Position numbers and translations under genes: made by a program. Of a stretch of DNA of 64,000 bases, positions 38,458-47,073 are shown piece by piece; the stretch's first letter is position 1, and each line of letters starts with the position of its first letter. The DNA comes from Shewanella donghaensis. GTDB lineage: Bacteria; Pseudomonadota; Gammaproteobacteria; Enterobacterales; Shewanellaceae. The notes below the pieces were generated by a model that saw nothing but the letters and a program-made list of their open reading frames with translations, was not told the DNA's origin and searched no databases. The DNA lies in contig NZ_CP041783.1 in the NCBI RefSeq assembly GCF_007567505.1, positions 1,364,001 through 1,428,000 on the forward strand, given 5' to 3'.

Positions 38458-38701
38458 AAATTATACTCTCCCGTGTTACGCCTATTTCAATCATATTAGT
38501 ATGGCAAAGAAATACCAACCTTGTGTTACACAAGCTAGCACTCTGTTAAAAGATAATACGAAAGTTGGAAGAATTTGGACCAATATGGGCAACGAACCAG
38601 CACTGGCATGCTGTATGGCTAAAGCAAACTGTTCAAGCAAAGTGATAACTGCTATAAATATGCTCCGCATTACTCTTTTAGTTAATTTCACAGCAGTTTA
38701 T

Positions 38702-38980
38702 ATGAATAAAAAACAACTCATACAAGTGATGGCTTCAGACATCGGTATTTCGCAAGCCCAAGTTAAAATTCAGATTGATCAAATCCTATTACAGATCCAT
38801 AAAGCACTGACCGAAGGTGAGAAAGTTTATGTACCACAATTTGGTACATTTGAGCTGCGCTATCATTTAGCAAAGAATGGACGTAACCCGCAAACGGGTG
38901 AAGTAATAGAAATAGCAGGTTTTAACCAACCTAGTTTTAAAGCTGCACCCGCGCTAAAAAAAGCAATCAACGAAAACTGA
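38702..38980 (+). CDS. HU/IHF-family DNA-binding protein
   Basis: This 92-residue protein matches the HU/IHF fold over its whole length: MNKKQLIQVMASDIGISQAQV, an FGTFELRYHLAKNGRNPQTGE arm region and FKAAPALKKAIN. It differs from HupA/HupB and IHF in its amino end and arm, so it is probably an extra paralog. The ATG at 38702 is chosen because family similarity begins there; the open frame upstream (to 38501) looks non-coding. The ribosome binding site is poor. Confidence 0.88.
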   Translation: MNKKQLIQVMASDIGISQAQVKIQIDQILLQIHKALTEGEKVYVPQFGTFELRYHLAKNGRNPQTGEVIEIAGFNQPSFKAAPALKKAINEN

Positions 38981-39014
38981 TTTGTTACCAGCTTAATTAA
39001 AGCAAAAGCTAATG

Positions 39015-39042
39015 AGCCTTACTCAATATGTAGGGCTTTTTT
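39015..39042 (+). terminator. Terminator after the HU-like gene
   Basis: AGCCTTAC pairs with GTAGGGCT (one G-U pair) around a 7-base loop and is followed by a T-run. Confidence 0.75.
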
Positions 39043-39148
39043 ATGGGCGGAGTATAATTAGGATGGTTGCTGAGGCCAAAATTGAGCAGTTATATCTTAT
39101 TTCAAAAAGGACAAGAAGTTTTAAACCACTAAATCAAATTTCAGACAC

Positions 39149-39179
39149 AAAAAAGCCCCAACTAATGTTGAGGCTTTTT
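39149..39179 (-). terminator. Terminator of the left tRNA-Leu gene
   Basis: On the minus strand AAAGCCTCAAC-ATTA-GTTGGGGC, with one mismatch, runs into six T. The same terminator recurs at 42925-42957 and 43102-43133, and in decayed form at 42783-42812. Confidence 0.85.
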
Positions 39180-39219
39180 CGCACCATACTCTTTAATACT
39201 AAAAGTCGTATGTAAATGA

Positions 39220-39305
39220 TGGTACCCGAGGCCGGACTTGAACCGGCACGCCTATTAAGCGAGGGATTTTAAATCCCTTGTGTCTACCGATTCCACCACT
39301 CGGGC
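39220..39305 (-). tRNA. tRNA-Leu (anticodon UAA), left copy
   Basis: An 86-base class II tRNA with encoded CCA. The acceptor stem is GCCCGAG/CTCGGGT, including the G-U end pair also found in E. coli leuZ. The anticodon loop TTTAAAA gives UAA, a long variable arm is present, and the T arm is GCCGG-TTCAAGT-CCGGC. It is identical to the copy at 43173-43258 and stands alone, about 3.9 kb from the Gly-Cys-Leu cluster. Confidence 0.97.
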
Positions 39306-39412
39306 AAACTTGTTGTAACTCGTCGAGACAAGTTACGGAATCTATTTTCAATTGCCGCAATTGCTTGCTGCCGCTGAATGTGGTGCATACTTTACTGGTT
39401 TTTGAGAATGGA

Positions 39413-39441
39413 TCAATATAAATTTTAAACTTATTGTTCAA
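39413..39441 (-). promoter_or_regulatory. Possible promoter of the left tRNA-Leu
   Basis: On the minus strand TTGAAC (complement of 39436-39441), a 17-base spacer and TATTGA (complement of 39413-39418) form a fair sigma-70 promoter about 100 bases upstream of the tRNA. It is called from pattern alone. Confidence 0.4.
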
Positions 39442-39510
39442 GTGCTGATTTTGCAACCAAATAGCTGGTAAACATAGCAAAAACAGACATATTTCAACCG
39501 CTATAGAGCA

Positions 39511-40098
39511 CTAATGGTTTAAAGCGGCTTGTACAATCACTTTTAACTCTGGTAATAAATCCTCTGCAAACCACGGATTCTTGGCTAACCAAATATTATT
39601 TCGCGGACTAGGGTGTGGTAAAGCCATAATGCCTGAAGGCAAATCACGCCAATGTTTAACCGTTTCCGTCAGCGATTGTTTAGAATTGGCTAAATGATAA
39701 TCTTGCGCATACTTACCAATGAGTAATGTTAACTTAAGGTCAGTTAAATGATGAAGCAAAGGTTGACGCCAAGTTTGGGCACAAATTGTCATTGGCGGGA
39801 GATCGCCACTTTTACCTTTACCTGGATAACAAAACCCCATAGGTAAAATAGCAACTTGTCTAGAATCATAAAATATGTCTTTATCAACCCCTAACCACTC
39901 ACGCAACCTGTCACCACTTTTATCATCAAAAGGGATACCTGACTTATGTACTGCAAGCCCGGGCGCTTGTCCTGCGATTAAGATGCGTGCTTTTTCGTTA
40001 ATCTGTACCACTGGATTAACGCCATGAGCTAACTCATTAGCACAGAGCTGACATTTACCGACACCTTCAACCAAAGACGTTAAAGAAAGCTGTTCCAT
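39511..40098 (-). CDS. Uracil-DNA glycosylase family protein
   Basis: The 195-residue protein belongs to the UDG superfamily: motif A-like GQAPG (about 43-47) and motif B-like LPHPSPRNN (about 159-167). Two N-terminal cysteines (CQLC) resemble the iron-sulfur UDGs, but the full four-cysteine set is not clearly present. Whether it excises uracil is unproven; this branch is common in Shewanella and Pseudomonas relatives and is usually unassigned. GGGAG precedes the ATG. It lies downstream of the LRR-kinase gene on the same strand, 54 bases away. Confidence 0.83.
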   Translation of the reverse strand: MEQLSLTSLVEGVGKCQLCANELAHGVNPVVQINEKARILIAGQAPGLAVHKSGIPFDDKSGDRLREWLGVDKDIFYDSRQVAILPMGFCYPGKGKSGDLPPMTICAQTWRQPLLHHLTDLKLTLLIGKYAQDYHLANSKQSLTETVKHWRDLPSGIMALPHPSPRNNIWLAKNPWFAEDLLPELKVIVQAALNH

Positions 40099-40152
40099 AA
40101 TTCTCCCTTAAATTGATGTTATGCATTATGTATCAGTAAATATCTCTAAAAG

Positions 40153-41532
40153 TTATAGCTGTATTTGAATAGCTGCAAGTTTTTGCTCTATTACAATAAA
40201 CCTAGGTCGCATTGAGACATTTGTTTGCAAGCAGTCATTAACTAAATCGGATAATTGCCCCAAGATACTGACGTCTGGTTCTTCGCTATTAGAGGCTGAG
40301 TTTAGTTCACGTAAATGCATTAATAAATCATCAAGCATATTACCTATCGCTCTAACTTCGATGCCTTCCATCGCTTTCGCTTGCTCAGCAGAAAGACAAC
40401 TTAAGTCTGTCGCTGCACCAAAATCACCAAATAGCATATTTGCATCACGATCAATCATGGTATTGTGCGCATAAATATCACCATGGCTCACCTGGTGTTG
40501 ATGTAAATGCACTAATGCACCTGCCATACTGGTCATCACTTTAACAACCTGCGTTAATGAAACATCCATGCCTTCAGCGAAAGTATCACGAGTGCATGTC
40601 TCAAGTGATGGCGGTAGACCCAAGTTATAAAAATGCGCCGGTATTAACTCCATCACTAAAGCAAGTTTGTCAGTCTCTGCAATATGCGATAGCACTCTGA
40701 TTAAGTTTGGGTGAAAACCCGCTTGTAGACAACAATGAAGCTCATCTTTAGGGTAACCATCTGACGTAACCGCCCCTCTGAACACTTTAACTGCGACAGC
40801 TTGTGTTAACTCTTTTTCAGACGGTTGCTGCCACAATGCTTGATAGATTACCCCAGAAGCGCCTTGACCTAGTTGATCTCCGAGCTGCAACTGCGCCATT
40901 GTTGTCTGTGAAAAATTAGCCTCGGATAACTTTGCATTAGATAACTTGGTATTAGATAAACGGGTTTCAGTCGCAGGGTTTCCACTAAAAGCGAGCCATG
41001 CAAGTTTAGGCATATCAAATAGCCATTGTGGTATCTCAGTCAATTTATTTGCTGATACTCGAAACAACTCCAGTGATAAGCAATTGCTCATTGTTTCAGG
41101 TAATGAAGTGAGCTCGTTACCTGCCAAAGCAAACTTCTTAAGACGATGCAGTAAGCCCACCGATTGCGGTAATTGCTTTATCTTATTGTCAGTTAGGATT
41201 AACCAACGAGTATCGACCGGAAAACAATTCTCAGCAACTGTCACGATTTGATTGGCTTTAAAACCAATCATCTCAAGTTTAGGACATTTAGCAATGATAG
41301 AAGGTATTTCAGTAAAGCAATTAAACGACAGAAACAGAATTTTTAAGTTTTGTAATTGTTCAAACTGCTCAGGTAATGAAGATAGCTTGTTATTAGATAA
41401 ATCGAGCACTTCAAGTGACTCAGCTAGATCAATAATTTCCATAGGAAAAGTGGTCAAGCCTTCAGCTATTTGTAATCGAGTAATCTTGTTTTGGTGTAAT
41501 TCACCTGATTGTAATTGAGCCAAAGTATGCAA
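40153..41532 (-). CDS. Leucine-rich-repeat protein kinase
   Basis: The 459-residue soluble protein joins about six leucine-rich repeats (residues 20-185, LxxLxLxxNxLxxLP type) to a Ser/Thr-type protein kinase domain (about 216-459). A short pentapeptide-like stretch with repeated KLSN lies between them (191-210). Kinase landmarks are the glycine loop GQGASG (222-227), Lys249 in AVKV, HGD at 350-352 with Asn357, and DFG at 370-372. The catalytic loop has HGD in place of HRD. There is no signal or membrane segment. The start is TTG with GGA about 10 bases upstream. The substrate is unknown. Confidence 0.88.
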   Translation of the reverse strand: MHTLAQLQSGELHQNKITRLQIAEGLTTFPMEIIDLAESLEVLDLSNNKLSSLPEQFEQLQNLKILFLSFNCFTEIPSIIAKCPKLEMIGFKANQIVTVAENCFPVDTRWLILTDNKIKQLPQSVGLLHRLKKFALAGNELTSLPETMSNCLSLELFRVSANKLTEIPQWLFDMPKLAWLAFSGNPATETRLSNTKLSNAKLSEANFSQTTMAQLQLGDQLGQGASGVIYQALWQQPSEKELTQAVAVKVFRGAVTSDGYPKDELHCCLQAGFHPNLIRVLSHIAETDKLALVMELIPAHFYNLGLPPSLETCTRDTFAEGMDVSLTQVVKVMTSMAGALVHLHQHQVSHGDIYAHNTMIDRDANMLFGDFGAATDLSCLSAEQAKAMEGIEVRAIGNMLDDLLMHLRELNSASNSEEPDVSILGQLSDLVNDCLQTNVSMRPRFIVIEQKLAAIQIQL

Positions 41533-41684
41533 TGGAATGATCCTAGAAATAAGCTGCTAGCTAAAATTGCGCTCATAATAAGCCAAACAGAAACACAAGT
41601 TAAGGCAAACCTCTGCAATCTATTGCCAGCACAGGCTGTTATAGCGCACAATAATCCTTAAATAACTGCTATATAAGATTCATT

Positions 41685-42005
41685 ATGCCATCACTTAATA
41701 ACATTACTTTTTTCAGCCGTTTTGAAACTGATATTATATCTGGGGCTAAAACGATTACTTTGCGAGATGAAAGTGAGTCTCACTTTATTGCTGGCGAAAC
41801 CTTATCTGTGGCGACCTTTGAAGAAGATAAATGGTTTTGTGATATTAAGGTTATTTCGGTTGATACCGTACCGTTTGAGCGATTAACGGAGCACCATGCA
41901 CTTCAAGAGAATATGCCTTTAGAAATGCTGAAGTCATTAATTCAGGAAGTCTATCCTGGCATCGAATTACTTTATGAGATTAAATTCGAGGTTGTAAACT
42001 CATAA
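41685..42005 (+). CDS. yqfB: ASCH-domain N4-acetylcytidine amidohydrolase YqfB
   Basis: The 106-residue protein matches E. coli YqfB closely (ITFFSRFETDI, KTITLRDESESHF, LTEHHALQENM, YPGI). E. coli YqfB hydrolyses N4-acetylcytidine. Lys22 and Thr23 of the ASCH active-site region are present. It is divergent from the LRR-kinase gene and followed 24 bases later by a GDSL hydrolase gene. Confidence 0.93.
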   Translation: MPSLNNITFFSRFETDIISGAKTITLRDESESHFIAGETLSVATFEEDKWFCDIKVISVDTVPFERLTEHHALQENMPLEMLKSLIQEVYPGIELLYEIKFEVVNS

Positions 42006-42029
42006 TCTCTAATAGCAAAGGATTGTAAA

Positions 42030-42752
42030 TTGCACTATTTAACACTACTACTATTATGGCCAATTTATCTAGCCCAAGCCATTTGGGTCAAAAAGAGCAC
42101 CATTAAACTCGCTGAACCTAGTGGTGACAGAATCAACCAACTCCATACCAATCCAGAGCTAACACTATTAATACTCGGAGATTCTGCAGCTGCTGGTGTA
42201 GGGGTTCAACACCAGCATGAGGCGCTATCAGGTCAAATGGTTAGCATGCTTACCCAAGACTACAAACTCAATTGGCAAGTAGTTGCCCGCAGTGGTTACA
42301 GCACTCAAAATTGTATCAATAAAACCAGACACCTCATTAACCAAAAGAAACTACTCACAGCAGATGTCGTTGTAATTTCGCTTGGAGTCAATGACGTGCT
42401 GAGTCCTATAACGGCAACAACCTGGGTGTTACAGGTACAGGAATTATGTACCTTATTGACGGCTGAACTGGATTGTAAACAAATAATCATCACCAGCGTG
42501 CCTCCAATGGGGCGCTTTCCTGCTCTACCTCAACCATTCAGGTGGTTTCTAGGCGCTAGAAGTAGAGAATTCAATCTGTCACTCACCGACTGGGTTAATA
42601 CCAGTTCATTGCCTTGTGAGCAGCTCAATATGGAACAAACACTGCCTAATGCTCCTATGGCATTAGATGGGTTTCATCCAAGTGAAGATGTTTATGCGCA
42701 TTGGGGAAATCAAGCAGGGAAAATGATTAAAGCGAAAAATTGTACAAACTAA
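42030..42752 (+). CDS. SGNH/GDSL hydrolase
   Basis: The 240-residue protein has the four SGNH blocks: ILGDSAAAG with nucleophile Ser52, a glycine region, GVND, and DGFHPSED with the catalytic Asp/His. The amino end is hydrophobic (YLTLLLLWPIYLAQAIW), so the protein is probably membrane-anchored or exported. It is likely an esterase, with unknown substrate. The start is TTG with AAAGGA about seven bases upstream. It follows yqfB closely and may be co-transcribed. Confidence 0.88.
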   Translation: MHYLTLLLLWPIYLAQAIWVKKSTIKLAEPSGDRINQLHTNPELTLLILGDSAAAGVGVQHQHEALSGQMVSMLTQDYKLNWQVVARSGYSTQNCINKTRHLINQKKLLTADVVVISLGVNDVLSPITATTWVLQVQELCTLLTAELDCKQIIITSVPPMGRFPALPQPFRWFLGARSREFNLSLTDWVNTSSLPCEQLNMEQTLPNAPMALDGFHPSEDVYAHWGNQAGKMIKAKNCTN

Positions 42753-42782
42753 TTATTAACATCAAGAATCCAGTCTTAAGAT

Positions 42783-42885
42783 AAAAAAACCAACTAATGT
42801 TGAGGCTGTTTTGTACCTTGCTTACGCATAGTAGCAATAACAAATAATGTTACAGAGACTAGAATCGAACAACCTCATAATAGAA
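42783..42885 (-). pseudogene. Strongly decayed tRNA-Leu unit
   Basis: The segment begins with a degenerate copy of the tRNA-Leu terminator (ACTAATGTTGAGGCTG near 42793). It is followed at the matching distance by AATGTTACAGAGACTAGAATCGAAC (about 42846), which aligns imperfectly with the 3' part of tRNA-Leu (about half the bases over the T arm). It cannot fold into a tRNA. Assignment is by position within the repeated unit. Confidence 0.45.
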
Positions 42886-42924
42886 TTAATCCAATTATAT
42901 TTTTAAGGCCATCAAATTTCAGAC

Positions 42925-42957
42925 ACAAAAAAGCCCAAACTAATGTTGAGGCTTTTT
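42925..42957 (-). terminator. Terminator copy next to the tRNA-Leu pseudogene
   Basis: This is another copy of the tRNA-Leu terminator, with a few changes from the one at 39149-39179. It is followed by the same 33-base trailer (42961-42993). Confidence 0.75.
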
Positions 42958-43012
42958 CGTACCATACTCTTTAATACTAAAAGTCGTATGTAAGCTCTTC
43001 ATAGAAGAATAA

Positions 43013-43080
43013 TGGTACCCGAGGCCAGACTTGAACTGGCACTCCCTACTTTAAAACGACGAGGGATGTTACCTTTCTTC
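43013..43080 (-). pseudogene. tRNA-Leu pseudogene (3' half kept)
   Basis: On the minus strand the T arm (GCCAG-TTCAAGT-CTGGC), the 3' acceptor strand CTCGGGT and CCA are preserved. The anticodon loop, D arm and 5' acceptor strand are replaced by unrelated sequence, beginning just before ATCCCTCG. A 15-base insertion lies in the trailer. It cannot make a functional tRNA. Confidence 0.82.
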
Positions 43081-43101
43081 GGTTACTCAAATTATAGATA
43101 C

Positions 43102-43133
43102 AAAAAAGCCCCAACTTTCGTTGAGGCTTTTTT
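43102..43133 (-). terminator. Terminator of the tRNA-Gly/Cys/Leu operon
   Basis: On the minus strand GCCTCAAC-GAAA-GTTGGGGC with one mismatch is followed by T-rich sequence, after the 33-base trailer shared by all tRNA-Leu copies. Confidence 0.8.
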
Positions 43134-43172
43134 GTACCATACTCTTTAATACTAAAAGTCGTATGTAAATGA

Positions 43173-43258
43173 TGGTACCCGAGGCCGGACTTGAACCGGC
43201 ACGCCTATTAAGCGAGGGATTTTAAATCCCTTGTGTCTACCGATTCCACCACTCGGGC
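43173..43258 (-). tRNA. leuZ: tRNA-Leu (anticodon UAA), operon copy
   Basis: An 86-base gene identical to 39220-39305. It is the last tRNA of the Gly-Cys-Leu operon, the same order as E. coli glyW-cysT-leuZ downstream of pgsA. Confidence 0.98.
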
Positions 43259-43310
43259 ATAAAGTGTCGTTTTAATCATTACAATAAACATAACAATCAA
43301 ACAAATATTG

Positions 43311-43384
43311 TGGAGGCGCGACCCGGAGTCGAACCGAGGTCGACGGATTTGCAATCCGCAGCATAGCCATTCTGCCATCGCGCC
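43311..43384 (-). tRNA. cysT: tRNA-Cys (anticodon GCA)
   Basis: A 74-base gene with acceptor stem GGCGCGA/TCGCGCC, anticodon loop TTGCAAA and encoded CCA. It is the middle gene of the operon. Confidence 0.98.
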
Positions 43385-43398
43385 ATATAAACTTGATT

Positions 43399-43474
43399 TG
43401 GAGCGACATATCAGGTTCGAACTGATGACCTATACCTTGGCAAGGTATCGCTCTACCAACTGAGCTAATGTCGC
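43399..43474 (-). tRNA. glyW: tRNA-Gly (anticodon GCC)
   Basis: A 76-base gene with acceptor stem GCGACAT/ATGTCGC, AGCTCAGTTGGTAGAGC D arm, anticodon loop TTGCCAA and encoded CCA. It is the first gene of the operon. Confidence 0.98.
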
Positions 43475-43564
43475 GTAATCAATTGCTTATCATCGTAATA
43501 AGCTTGATACATCAATTTAAAACCTTGTGGTTGTAAGCTGAAGCATCTCTGTCTACGGGGGTGC

Positions 43565-43592
43565 ATTCTACCGATTTAAGTGTCGGTGTCAA
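43565..43592 (-). promoter_or_regulatory. Promoter of the tRNA operon with GC-rich discriminator
   Basis: On the minus strand a consensus TTGACA (complement of 43587-43592), a 16-base spacer and TAGAAT (complement of 43565-43570) are followed by the discriminator GCACCCCCG. Such GC-rich discriminators mark stable-RNA promoters under ppGpp (stringent) control. It lies about 90 bases before tRNA-Gly. Confidence 0.85.
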
Positions 43593-43654
43593 TTGCTGTT
43601 TTCAACAAAATCGACTGAATGAACACTAAATAAACTGATTGAAGTTTAATTGCA

Positions 43655-44203
43655 CTACTCAGCGGTTAAGTCTTTCCAAGCCGCTGAAATATAGCTCATC
43701 ATCGACCAGAAAGTCAGCACAGCAGCGACATAGAACAAAACATAAGCTAAATTAGTTAACAACTCATTAGGTTGCCAAATTAAACCCACAATTGCCGCCA
43801 TTTGTGCTGCCGTTTTGTATTTTCCAATCCATGAGACAGCAACAACACCACGTTTACCGATTTCAGCCATCCATTCACGAAGCGCTGAAATCACAATTTC
43901 TCGGCCAATCATAAACAATGCAGCTAACGTAAGATAAATATTATCATTTTGCTGAACCAGCAATACTAATGCTGTAGTCACCATAATTTTATCTGCTACA
44001 GGATCTAAGAAAGCACCAAAGCGAGTTGACTGCTTTAATTTTCTCGCGGCATAACCGTCTAAAGCATCCGTCACTGCAGCAAGAAAAAAGATCAATGCAG
44101 ACGCAAAAGGTGCCCATGAATAAGGAAGATAAAAAACAACAACAAATACCGGCAATAATAAAAGCCGAAATAAGGTTAATGCAATAGGTAAATTAAAAGG
44201 CAT
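43655..44203 (-). CDS. pgsA: CDP-diacylglycerol-glycerol-3-phosphate 3-phosphatidyltransferase
   Basis: The enzyme makes phosphatidylglycerol phosphate, the committed step to phosphatidylglycerol and cardiolipin, in the inner membrane. The 182-residue protein has four or more membrane helices and the CDP-alcohol phosphotransferase motif [27 protein letters not shown] in pieces: DxxDG, AR, then GxxxDxxxD. The ATG at 44203 ([13 protein letters not shown]) is chosen by alignment with E. coli PgsA. It follows uvrC by 45 bases and precedes the tRNA operon. Confidence 0.95.
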   Translation of the reverse strand: MPFNLPIALTLFRLLLLPVFVVVFYLPYSWAPFASALIFFLAAVTDALDGYAARKLKQSTRFGAFLDPVADKIMVTTALVLLVQQNDNIYLTLAALFMIGREIVISALREWMAEIGKRGVVAVSWIGKYKTAAQMAAIVGLIWQPNELLTNLAYVLFYVAAVLTFWSMMSYISAAWKDLTAE

Positions 44204-44248
44204 GAAAGAAACCACAAAGTCGAAAGCAGCGCCAATTTTGCCTTAATT

Positions 44249-46081
44249 TTATCCCCCTCGCAATGCATCGTGGATTGTTTGTGCCATTTCTAAGCTAATT
44301 CCCGGTACTTTTGTTAATTCCGCCACACTTGCCCCCTTAACTTCCTGAATACCGCCCAAATGTTGCAACAATAATTTACGGCGTTTAGGGCCGACTCCAG
44401 CAATAGATTCTAGTGTTGAAGTATTACGGGTTTTCTGGCGTTTGTTTCTATGGCCCGTAATAGCAAAACGATGGGACTCATCGCGAATATGCAATATTAA
44501 ATGAAAAGCGGGCGAGTCACTTGGTAATTCAAAGGTATCTTCAGATCCACCGAATACAAATGTTTCAAGTCCAGCTTTGCGCCCTTCACCTTTTGTGACT
44601 CCGATAAGTAATGGGGCATTATCTAGATGCACACATTTTTCATCTACTATTTGCTGGGCAATACGTAATTGCCCTAACCCACCATCAATAAATACGATAT
44701 CCGGTACTTTGCCGTTATTATCAATTTTATCGAATCGGCGACTTAGCGCTTGCTCCATGGCGGCGTAGTCATCGCCACCCGTAATGCCATTAATATTGTA
44801 GCGGCGATAATCAGACTTATGTGGCCCTTCACGGTTAAACACCACACATGAGGCTACCGTGCTTTCTCCCATGGTATGACTGATATCGAAACATTCCATT
44901 CGCTGAATTTGATGACCAAGCTCTAATGCCTCCTCTAACAATTGTAAACGTTGCTCAACTGTGTTCTTATGCGAAAGTCGCGTATTCACCGCATTGGTTG
45001 CATTAGTTAATGCCAAGCGTAAGAAACTGGCTCGCTCACCTCTGACGTGAGTTTTAATTTCAAACTTACGATCTAAGGCTACTGAAATAGTCTGTTGTAA
45101 AGTCGCAATCTCTTCAAAGGAGTGACTTAATAGTACTTCTTTAGGAATGGTTCTTTGAATATCGGCATTTAAATAAAACTGCCCCATGAACGAAGCGAGT
45201 ACTTCTTCTAGATCAGTTTGCGCTGGTACCGTTGGATAATAGCTGCGACTGCCAAATATTTTCCCGTTTCGAATAAATAATAAATGGAAGCAGACTATGC
45301 CTGACGCGTAATGAACCCCGATAACGTCCATATCACCTTTGTGATTAGACACCTCTTGCTGCTCAGCGACTCGTCTTAAGGCGGTAATTTGATCTCGAAA
45401 CTGCGCGGCTAATTCGTATTCAAGCTCTGTCGCCGCGTCGTCCATCTTGACCACCAGCTCACTGATGACTTGTTGATCTTTGCCTTTTAAAAATAAACTC
45501 GCGAGTTTTACTTGCTCTGAATACTCATCATCACTCACTCGCCCAACACATGGCGCGCTGCAACGTTCAAGTTGATATTGTAAACATGGACGTGAGCGAG
45601 ATTTATAGTACAAATCATCACATTGACGAATAGGAAACAACTTTTGCATTAGATGTAAGCTTTCTCTGACCGCGCCGCCATTAGGGTACGGTCCAAAGTA
45701 ATGGCCTTTTTCACGCTTGGGGCCACGGTGATAAGCTAGACGTGGATGCTTATGTCCACTTAATAAAATGTAGGGATAGGATTTGTCATCACGCAACAAT
45801 ACATTGTACTTCGGCATGTATTGTTTGATGTAATCATTCTCGAGTAATAACGCATCGGTTTCACTGTGAGTTATCGTGACATCAATATTGGCAATTCTAG
45901 CGACTAAAGCTTGGGTTTTTACGTGGGGAATATTAGCTCTGAAATAAGACGATAAGCGTTTTTTTAGATCTTTTGCTTTGCCCACATAAATCACATCGCC
46001 TTTGTCATCGTACATGCGATAAACACCAGGCGAAGAAGAAACTGTTTTTAAAAATGATGTTGAATTAAAGCGAGATGGCAT
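44249..46081 (-). CDS. uvrC: Excinuclease ABC subunit C
   Basis: UvrC makes both incisions in nucleotide excision repair. The 610-residue length equals E. coli UvrC. Domains are N-terminal GIY-YIG nuclease (about 15-95, [18 protein letters not shown]), a UVR helix pair binding UvrB (about 205-240), the RNase H-like nuclease (about 380-540, [11 protein letters not shown] and FIDGGLGQL) and a C-terminal helix-hairpin-helix pair (about 555-610). AGGA precedes the ATG. It follows uvrY by 51 bases, the classical uvrY-uvrC operon. Confidence 0.98.
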   Translation of the reverse strand: MPSRFNSTSFLKTVSSSPGVYRMYDDKGDVIYVGKAKDLKKRLSSYFRANIPHVKTQALVARIANIDVTITHSETDALLLENDYIKQYMPKYNVLLRDDKSYPYILLSGHKHPRLAYHRGPKREKGHYFGPYPNGGAVRESLHLMQKLFPIRQCDDLYYKSRSRPCLQYQLERCSAPCVGRVSDDEYSEQVKLASLFLKGKDQQVISELVVKMDDAATELEYELAAQFRDQITALRRVAEQQEVSNHKGDMDVIGVHYASGIVCFHLLFIRNGKIFGSRSYYPTVPAQTDLEEVLASFMGQFYLNADIQRTIPKEVLLSHSFEEIATLQQTISVALDRKFEIKTHVRGERASFLRLALTNATNAVNTRLSHKNTVEQRLQLLEEALELGHQIQRMECFDISHTMGESTVASCVVFNREGPHKSDYRRYNINGITGGDDYAAMEQALSRRFDKIDNNGKVPDIVFIDGGLGQLRIAQQIVDEKCVHLDNAPLLIGVTKGEGRKAGLETFVFGGSEDTFELPSDSPAFHLILHIRDESHRFAITGHRNKRQKTRNTSTLESIAGVGPKRRKLLLQHLGGIQEVKGASVAELTKVPGISLEMAQTIHDALRGG

Positions 46082-46132
46082 TAACTATCCTAGGATAGGT
46101 GAGAAATACCAGTTTGGTTCTGCACCTATAAA

Positions 46133-46777
46133 TTAAAAAGAACTGGCATCAAGCATTTTGTAACGAATAGCCAAACGGGTCAACTCAACATCACCACCAA
46201 TATTTAATTTTGCAAACAAACGATAGCGATAACTGTTGACAGTTTTAGGGCTTAGGTTGAGTTTTTCAGAGATATCGTTGACCTTCTCACCATTAGTGAT
46301 CATCAGCATGATTTGCAATTCACGCTCAGAAAGACTGCTAAACGGATTTTCATCAGAATGATTAAACTGGCTTAATGCCATTTGCTGAGCGATTTCAGGT
46401 GAAAGATAACGTTGTCCACGCGAAACTTGCTGTATAGCACGTAAAACTTCTGGTGAAGTTGAGCCTTTGGTTAAATAACCCGATGCGCCAGCTTGCATGA
46501 CTTTAGTCGGAAAAGGATCTTCAGTTTGCACAGTTAATACGATGATTTTCGCTTCTGGTTGGTAACGTAAAATTTTACGTGTGGCTTCTAAGCCACCCAT
46601 ACCAGGCATATTCATATCCATAAGAATAACATCGGCTTCATTTTGGCGAGACCATTGCACAGCGGTTTCACCATCAGGCGCTTCACCGACAACTTTGAGA
46701 CTTCGTTCATCTTCTAATAAACGACGAATACCGGTTCTCACTAACTCATGATCATCCACTAAATATACTGAAATCAA
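46133..46777 (-). CDS. uvrY: Response regulator UvrY (GacA/SirA/VarA)
   Basis: This is the partner of the BarA/GacS kinase, which in relatives drives csrB-type small RNAs and so the Csr system. The 214-residue protein has a receiver domain (DD at 9-10, phosphoacceptor in VILMDMNMPG) and a LuxR-type helix-turn-helix (about 145-205, LSERELQIMLMITNGEKVNDISEKLNLSPKTVNSYRYRLF, in pieces). The TTG at 46777 is preferred over the one at 46783 because GGTGGG then lies six bases upstream; both are possible. Confidence 0.96.
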   Translation of the reverse strand: MISVYLVDDHELVRTGIRRLLEDERSLKVVGEAPDGETAVQWSRQNEADVILMDMNMPGMGGLEATRKILRYQPEAKIIVLTVQTEDPFPTKVMQAGASGYLTKGSTSPEVLRAIQQVSRGQRYLSPEIAQQMALSQFNHSDENPFSSLSERELQIMLMITNGEKVNDISEKLNLSPKTVNSYRYRLFAKLNIGGDVELTRLAIRYKMLDASSF

Positions 46778-46993
46778 CTTCAACCCACCTTAAAACACAT
46801 TCATCCTGAATCTTATTCTTATCCTTACATGAGTAATTTAGCTCATTGGGCGAGTTACGCAAAGCAATATTAATGATAAAAGGTCAATGATTAAACGAAA
46901 GCGATGACTCCGATGTCAAAACCTCAGTAACAAAAGCTGATTACGGTCAATTTTCCAACAACAGTCAATAAGTTAACTCACTTTCTTGAATAT

Positions 46994-47023
46994 AAAAAAA
47001 ACGCAATAGCGTTAACTATTGCG
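46994..47023 (-). terminator. Terminator after the SYLF lipoprotein gene
   Basis: On the minus strand CGCAATAG pairs perfectly with CTATTGCG around a 6-base loop, followed by eight T. Confidence 0.88.
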
Positions 47024-47073
47024 GTTTAATTAAACTAATTATTACTCAATTGAAGCAATCTTGCTAAGTAGGT

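Noticed and set aside
38501..38701. 67-residue N-terminal extension of the HU-like protein
   Set aside because: It has no resemblance to HU proteins and no coding character; it overlaps the probable divergent promoter region of ldtD.
39199..39480. 93-residue open frame across the left tRNA-Leu
   Set aside because: It reads through a tRNA gene and is not a plausible protein.
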